A DNA stretch of 64,000 bases from Telmatactis stephensoni (lineage: Eukaryota > Cnidaria > Anthozoa > Actiniaria > Isophelliidae), in the NCBI GenBank assembly GCA_029948255.1, contig JALIZF010001771.1, positions 62,001 to 126,000 of the forward strand, written 5' to 3'. The translations under genes and the position numbers were made by a program. The stretch's first letter is position 1. The number at the start of each line of letters is the position of its first letter. Under the pieces are notes generated by a model that was given only the letters and a program-made list of their open reading frames with translations, had not been told where the DNA came from and did not search any database. Of the stretch, positions 58,900 to 64,000 are shown in pieces.

Positions 58900-61800
58900 A
58901 TGAAAGTTGTCCTGTTTGCTGTGTTTTCCGTGTTCTTTTGTTTTTCAAGTTCTTTGGGAAAACATATCGATAGTTCTTTGAAAGGTAAGTAAGTGATATA
59001 TTATAAATTACCAACTTGTTTCCTCTTCAGCATTAAGCTTTATAATAGTCATGAAGCTAAGGATGGGTGCAACAGTTTCGACTTACGATAAGACAGAGCT
59101 GTACTTATTAAACTGTTAAACCTTACATTCTTTGTTCCAAAAAAAAGCCAGACATATATATTCAGCATTGAAATTTCGTTGAATGCTTATTATAACCCTT
59201 TCAGTGCAAAAAGTGATGTTTTATGACACTCGCTTCTCACTTAGCATTTGTTTTGAATGGACTTTACCACCCGATTGTTATTTTCAATCGTTCTTTCAAA
59301 TTCAAACATGTAAGCTTATTAAAGTTCCTCTTTTAAGGCGATTCCCTTTCCTTAGCTTTTCTTAATCTCGGAAATCAAATATCCAAATCTTTATTTAGTA
59401 AAAAGCAGTCTCAAATTTGCGCTGTAGCAAACAAACTCGAAAGTTTGATGTTGCAACAGTTCGGGTGGGTCAGTCGCGTGAGATACTTAATATTTTAGTC
59501 ATAACAATTGCATTAACTTAAATGATATATAGCTTTTCTCCGAGCCTCTTTTCTTTTTATTTAAGCTTTCCTCTATAAAATATGTGAAAAAATTTTGTAT
59601 AATACTAGTCCAGTGCTATATTTTGTTATGTAGCAAATTTTGATGTAATCATGGTGATGACTTATATAAATATCAAATCGCGCATCACGTGAGGGCTCAT
59701 TGACATATCATGTGCTCTATTTTCATGCAAATCATGCATCACATGAAACTGCCTTAGATACCCAGTTGGCAAATGTGACAAACATCCTCTCATCGCTACC
59801 CTGGGTGCCAGAGGTTTGAGAACTTTCACAATTTAGAATAATAGTCCAGTTTCCAGTTACTAGAGACTGCTGAGCTTCCTGACAAAAGGCGCATTTATAC
59901 AGGGTTAGCCTCCTTTTCAAGAAAGACCCATGGGAGTAAACGCGATTTTTTGGTTTTGTTTTGTTTTGTTAACAACAGAAAAAAATTGCGTTTACTCCCA
60001 TGGGTCTTTCTTGAAAAGGAGGCTAACCCTGTATAAATGCGCCTTTTGTCAGGAAGCTCAGCGGTCTCTAGTAACTGGAAACTGGACTATTTCGTAGGAC
60101 ATTTTGTGTGTATTTTAGTTTGTTTGGTCCACTAACCTCTGGCTACTCAAGACATAGCCAATCAGTGAGTGGATTAGTTTTTCCAAAAAAAAAGAAAAAA
60201 CCTGGAAAAAATTGACTCGAGTGCATGGCCAGGCCACTTGACCATGAATTCGTTGCTTCGCAACTCAATTCCTTGTCACTTCACAACTCATTTGACTCCC
60301 ACAAAAGCCAACAAGCCCCTCTGGTATCCATGGTATCTTGCTGCTGACCTTTCACCAATGTGTTTCAAAGTCAATAAGCCAGTTCAGTGATGGATCTAAA
60401 CCTTTTGAAAGGGGGGGCACCATTTTACAAAACACATTGGTGGGGACCTAACTTCCTCACACACCCTTCTAAAGTAACCTCACAAGGCTTTAGCAAGCCA
60501 TAAAATCCTGAGAGGCTAAGACAACCTATATCATGATGATCATCCTTTTGTGCTGGCATAGCAAGCACAAAATTTGAGCTAAGGTGCATCAATTCAATTA
60601 ACAATTACGATAAAACCAACAATGACAAACGTTTAGAAAGTAAAGCTTTGGGAAAGTATAATTGTCCTACACGTTTAGACAGAAGAGAAAGAGTGAGAAT
60701 TTTAAATGTTTACATTCCTCTTTTGTTGAATACAAAATTTGTTAAACAGTACTTTTCAGCCTTTTAGCTGATGCGATATTCAGTTCTCATGAATTACATT
60801 AGCAATACTGCATAATGTTGCCTACAAGTTTGTGTTGCACATTTATCTGCATTTTCTATATGACTCAAAATTATTTTAGACTTCCTATGATGTTAACTCA
60901 TAAAACCCAACTACCAAGTGGCTTACAGGAGGTTTGATTATTTTATTATATGCTTGATTTTTGTTTTAGCATTAAAGCCAAAGAAAGATATCAGAGAAGA
61001 AAGTGACTCACCAAGCAAACAATTTAAGAGTAGCTTTTTGAGATTATATGATGAACAACTTTATCATGATATACATGCACCAGATAACATTCTTTCAAGG
61101 AAAGTCAGATCAAGTGGAGAGGATGGGGTTTTGGATGAAGCAAGAGACCCAGCAAATCACAATACTCAAAACAGTCAAGTCCAAAGTGGTCAAAATAAAA
61201 GAACATTTCCAAAAGGTCCTCTGAAGTTAAAAAAGAACTTGCCAAAAGAATTTGGTCAAAATAAGAGAACATTTCCAAAAGGTCCTCTAAAGTTAAAAAA
61301 GAATTTGCCCAAAAAATTTGGTCAAAATGAAAGAACATTTCCAAAAGATGTTCTGAAGTTAAAAAAGAATTTGCCAAAAGAATTTGGTCAAAATAAAAAA
61401 ACCTTTCCAAAAGGTGTTCCGAAGTTAAAAAAGAATTTGCCAAAAGAATTTGGTCAAAATAAAAGAACATTTCCAAAAGGTGTTCCGAACTTAAAAAAGA
61501 ATTTGCCCCCCAAAAATAGAGTATCAAGCAGCATAAATGAAAATCGTAAGACAAAGAGCAGAAATTTTCCAGATGTACCTCAACTAGGAACACGAAGCAC
61601 TGAAGCACCTCAAGTAGGCACATCAAGTACTGTAGCACCTCAAGTAGGAACATCAAGTACTGTAGCACCTCAAGTAGGCACATCAAGTACTGTAGCACCT
61701 CAAGTAGGAACATCAAGTACTGTAGCACCTCAAGTAGGAACATCAAGTACTGTAGCACCTCAAGTAGCAACATCAAGCACTGTAGCACCTCAAGTAGGAA

Positions 61801-63642
61801 CATCAAGTACTGTAGCACCTCAAGTAGCAACATCAAGCACTGTAGCACTTCAAGTAGGAACACCAAGTACTGAAGCACCTCAAGTAGGCACATCAAGTAC
61901 TGTAGCACCTCAAGTAGGAACATCAAGTACTGTAGCACCTCAAGTAGGAACACCAAGCACTGTAGCACCTCAAGTAGGCACACCAAGTACTGAAGCACCT
62001 CCCAGAGAAACACCAACTACTGTAGCACCTCAAGTAGGAACACCAAGTACTGAAGCACCTCCCAGAGAAACACCAACTACTGTAGCACCTCAAGTAGGAA
62101 CACCAAGTACTGAAGCACCTCCCAGAGAAACACCAACTACTGTAGCACCTCAAGTAGGAACACCAAGTACTGAAGCACCTCCTAGAGAAACACCAACTAC
62201 TGTAGCACCTCAAGTAGGAACACCAACTACTGAAGCACCTCCCAGAGAAACACCAACTACTGAAGCACCTCCCAGAGAAACACCAACTACTGAAGCACCT
62301 CCCAGAGAAACACCAACTACTGAAGCACCTCCCAGAGAAACACCAAAGCTTACGACTAAAGCTCCTGATGATAGAAGACAGCCAGAGACCCAAGAACCAG
62401 AACCTGATGATGCAAGTTCCAGGCTTACAGATATGGAGAGGAATGAAATAAGCAGATCAAATGTCAATATGAAAAAAGGGTAAGAAAAAAACTTATTGAT
62501 CCTAATTTTTTGTTAAAGGGGAGATATTGGATGAATAAACAACTGCCTCTAACAAGAAATCTGGTGTTGGTTTAATATTATTAGAAGATTTTTGATCTGT
62601 ACCCACTTACATCTTGGCAGTGTTGGATCTACTTTTGTGACAAACAGGATTCTGTATTCAAGAACTTGTATGTGATCCATTAGGATCCTGCAATATCACA
62701 GTAAAATGATCTTGTTATAAATTTATATCAGTATTCTGTGCATCCCAGTGATGGCATAAGTTCTTAGTAATAGTTATCCCTTTTTTACACACAGGGTTGG
62801 TAGAGTGCCAAAATTTAATGATGAACGATCAAGCAGCCATTTTGCAGCTTTTTTTCTGTCATCTATAGTTGCCGTGTTCGCCTTCTATGTGATTTACCAC
62901 AACAGACAGAAGGTAATACTATTTCTCTTTTTATAAACAGTATGTTAGCGCACTGTTGATAATAAATATTTGTCATCTTGCCAAGGTGCTGTACAGTATT
63001 TCAGATAGCTATCAGTCTTCAGAGCTATAACCAAAGTTCGTTTGAAAAGTCTGAAGAAAAAAAACCCACGTTTGGCTTGGATAACATGTTTGAGTATTTT
63101 AATTTGAATGTACACTGAAATTTATCCCCTAATATAGGAAATCAAATCTTTACGACAGTTACCTAGAGCTAAGTATCTGAAACTATCACAGCCAGATGCC
63201 CTTCTCCGCAGCTCAACATACCATGAGAAGTAAGCCCAATTTACAAGGCAACCTTTTTATTGCATGGCATCCCTAATATAAATCTATCATGTGGACCGAT
63301 TATTTTGGGTACTACTGTAGGGTACCCCTATAAGGCCCCAAATTTTCTTTTCACATGATGATAATAATGCATTCTATATCCATGGCTAAAATTGGGGGGG
63401 GGGGGGGGGGTGAGGAGTGTCATAAAAAGGTTTTTGTGTAAACTGGGCTTTTATCTCACTAAAGTTTTGTGTTTCTGCACTTGAATGACCCTTTGTTGGT
63501 ATTTCAGATTATTGCTATTGTGATAGAAGGCAGAAGTAGTCAAACAAGAAGGAGCACTCGATACCACAAATTAGAAACAAATGTTGAAGAAGCAATGCCA
63601 TCAGTGAAAAGTATGAGTAGTACTACCCCATATATCTACTAA
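58900..63642 (+). CDS. TGOLN2-like: TGN38/TGOLN2-like type I membrane protein with repeat stalk
   Basis: Exons 58900-58984, 60970-62479, 62795-62912 and 63508-63642 join in phases 1, 2 and 0 to give 615 residues. Exon 1 encodes a signal peptide (MKVVLFAVFSVFFCFSSSLG). Exon 2 is a luminal stalk with five 22-residue units (GQNKRTFPKG...LKLKKNLPK) and then a long array of 10-residue units such as STVAPQVGTS and STEAPPRETP, all rich in Ser/Thr/Pro. Exon 3 carries one membrane helix (FFLSSIVAVFAFYVIYH) followed by NRQK. The last exon gives IIAIVIEGRSSQTRRSTRYH with KLE after it, resembling the TGN38 tail; YHKL fits the YxxPhi sorting signal. TGN38-type proteins cycle between trans-Golgi and plasma membrane; this role is inferred from the tail and architecture. 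An alternative last exon lies at 63138. The first intron holds a long inverted repeat. Confidence 0.85.
59845..60093. repeat. Long near-perfect inverted repeat in intron 1 of the TGN38-like gene
   Basis: Arms of about 110 bp (59845-59952 and 59981-60093) pair almost without mismatch; the loop contains TTTTG repeats. Blocks include GGTTAGCCTCCTTTTCAAG and its complement CTTGAAAAGGAGGCTAACC. Confidence 0.88.
61189..62350 (+). repeat. Two coding tandem arrays in the stalk exon
   Basis: The first array (about 61189-61515) has five 66 bp units. The second (about 61583-62350) has 30 bp units, the later ones pairing into 60 bp higher-order units. Differences between units keep the frame. The long minus-strand open frames over this region are a consequence of the repeats. 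Confidence 0.92.
63138..63233 (+). CDS. Alternative last exon of the TGN38-like gene
   Basis: An acceptor (CCTAATATAG at 63128-63137) opens a phase-0 exon that would follow exon 3. It encodes 31 residues (EIKSLRQLPRAKYLKLSQPD and on) and ends in TAA at 63231. The product would be 602 residues with a different cytoplasmic tail. It also contains a YxxPhi motif (YLKL). The stop overlaps a GTAAGC donor-like sequence, so use as an internal exon cannot be excluded. Confidence 0.55.
   Translation, partial: EIKSLRQLPRAKYLKLSQPDALLRSSTYHEK
63385..63402. repeat. Poly-G tract
   Basis: About 18 consecutive G in the intron between the two alternative last exons. Confidence 0.9.
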
Positions 63643-64000
63643 TGCACATCATTATCAAGGTATCTTCACCACAATCCACACACCTTGCATTGTTCATAAC
63701 TGTAAGTCAGTAACTTACTGTAATGTCCACATGTGTGCAAAATGTTGTTCAAACTGAAACTATAAGGAATTTTCTAACATTCATCTTTGGTGAACTTGCA
63801 GCACTTTGCATGCTTCAACTGCCTTTAGTTTACACACTCATAGTTTTTCTTACACTTTGTGAGAAACGGAGTGAAAGCCAAGTAACATTTCCATAGATTC
63901 ATTCGGTAAACCACAGGTAGCCCAAGCTATACAATTTTTGTATTTGAAAATGAACCTGATTTATCCTTGATGTAGGGTTTCAAGAATGATCACATTTTCT
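63643..64000 (+). other. Presumed 3' UTR and flank of the TGN38-like gene
   Basis: No open frame or RNA is recognised; no clear AATAAA before the window end. Confidence 0.4.

Noticed and set aside
61105..62467. Long minus-strand frames (up to 303 codons) over the stalk repeats
   Set aside because: The 30 bp and 66 bp units lack stops in other frames, so antisense frames stay open by periodicity. The plus frame has signal peptide, membrane exon and splice phase support.
63138..63233. Constitutive internal exon between the membrane exon and the last exon
   Set aside because: It ends in an in-frame TAA, and using the overlapping donor would shift the next exon out of frame; an alternative last exon is the better model.

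Overview
The window is eukaryotic and metazoan. It has intron-split genes with GT-AG junctions, animal-specific domain combinations (collagen-Ig-fibrinogen, a type II-like cGMP-dependent kinase, the HIF hydroxylase FIH, a TGN38-like membrane protein) and very many short inverted-repeat transposons. This fits an anthozoan cnidarian, most likely a stony coral; the taxon is inferred from style and content, not proven.

Layout. 1-1816: 3' part of a single-exon collagen/Ig/fibrinogen-domain gene with one frameshift. 1847-5430: repeats and intergenic DNA. 5435-10205: a tandem duplication carrying two rhodopsin-like receptor genes, the first broken, the second intact. 10800-15680: SINE, foldback, hAT-like and LINE remnants plus a broken propeller gene. 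16530-20620: a small secreted gene with two WAP domains, each on its own exon. 20620-25670: mostly MITEs and tRNA-like elements. 25500-28160: an intact single-exon propeller gene (minus) among broken relatives. 29220-50814 (minus): a complete 19-exon cGMP-dependent protein kinase gene of 741 codons, assembled from splice sites and phase. 53608-58235 (minus): a complete 6-exon HIF1AN (FIH) gene, 348 codons. 58900-63642 (plus): a TGN38/TGOLN2-like type I membrane protein, head-to-head with HIF1AN.

The most striking element is a complete 6.9 kb Ngaro-type tyrosine-recombinase retrotransposon (31069-37998). It lies in the intron that separates the kinase activation-loop exon from the following exon. 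Its split direct repeats (A1...B1-A2-B2) are intact and the two A copies look identical, so insertion appears recent. Its gag-like, RT/RNase H and recombinase reading frames each open directly after a candidate phase-0 splice acceptor, and a 47-codon leader exon near the 5' end finishes in phase 0. This suggests that one leader may be spliced alternatively to three bodies.

The kinase, FIH and TGN38-like genes are conserved housekeeping or signalling genes with no obvious shared pathway. Only HIF1AN and the TGN38-like gene are close enough (664 bp between start codons) to share a promoter region. Exon boundaries were worked out by eye from conserved protein blocks, AG/GT sites and phase continuity; no transcript evidence was available.
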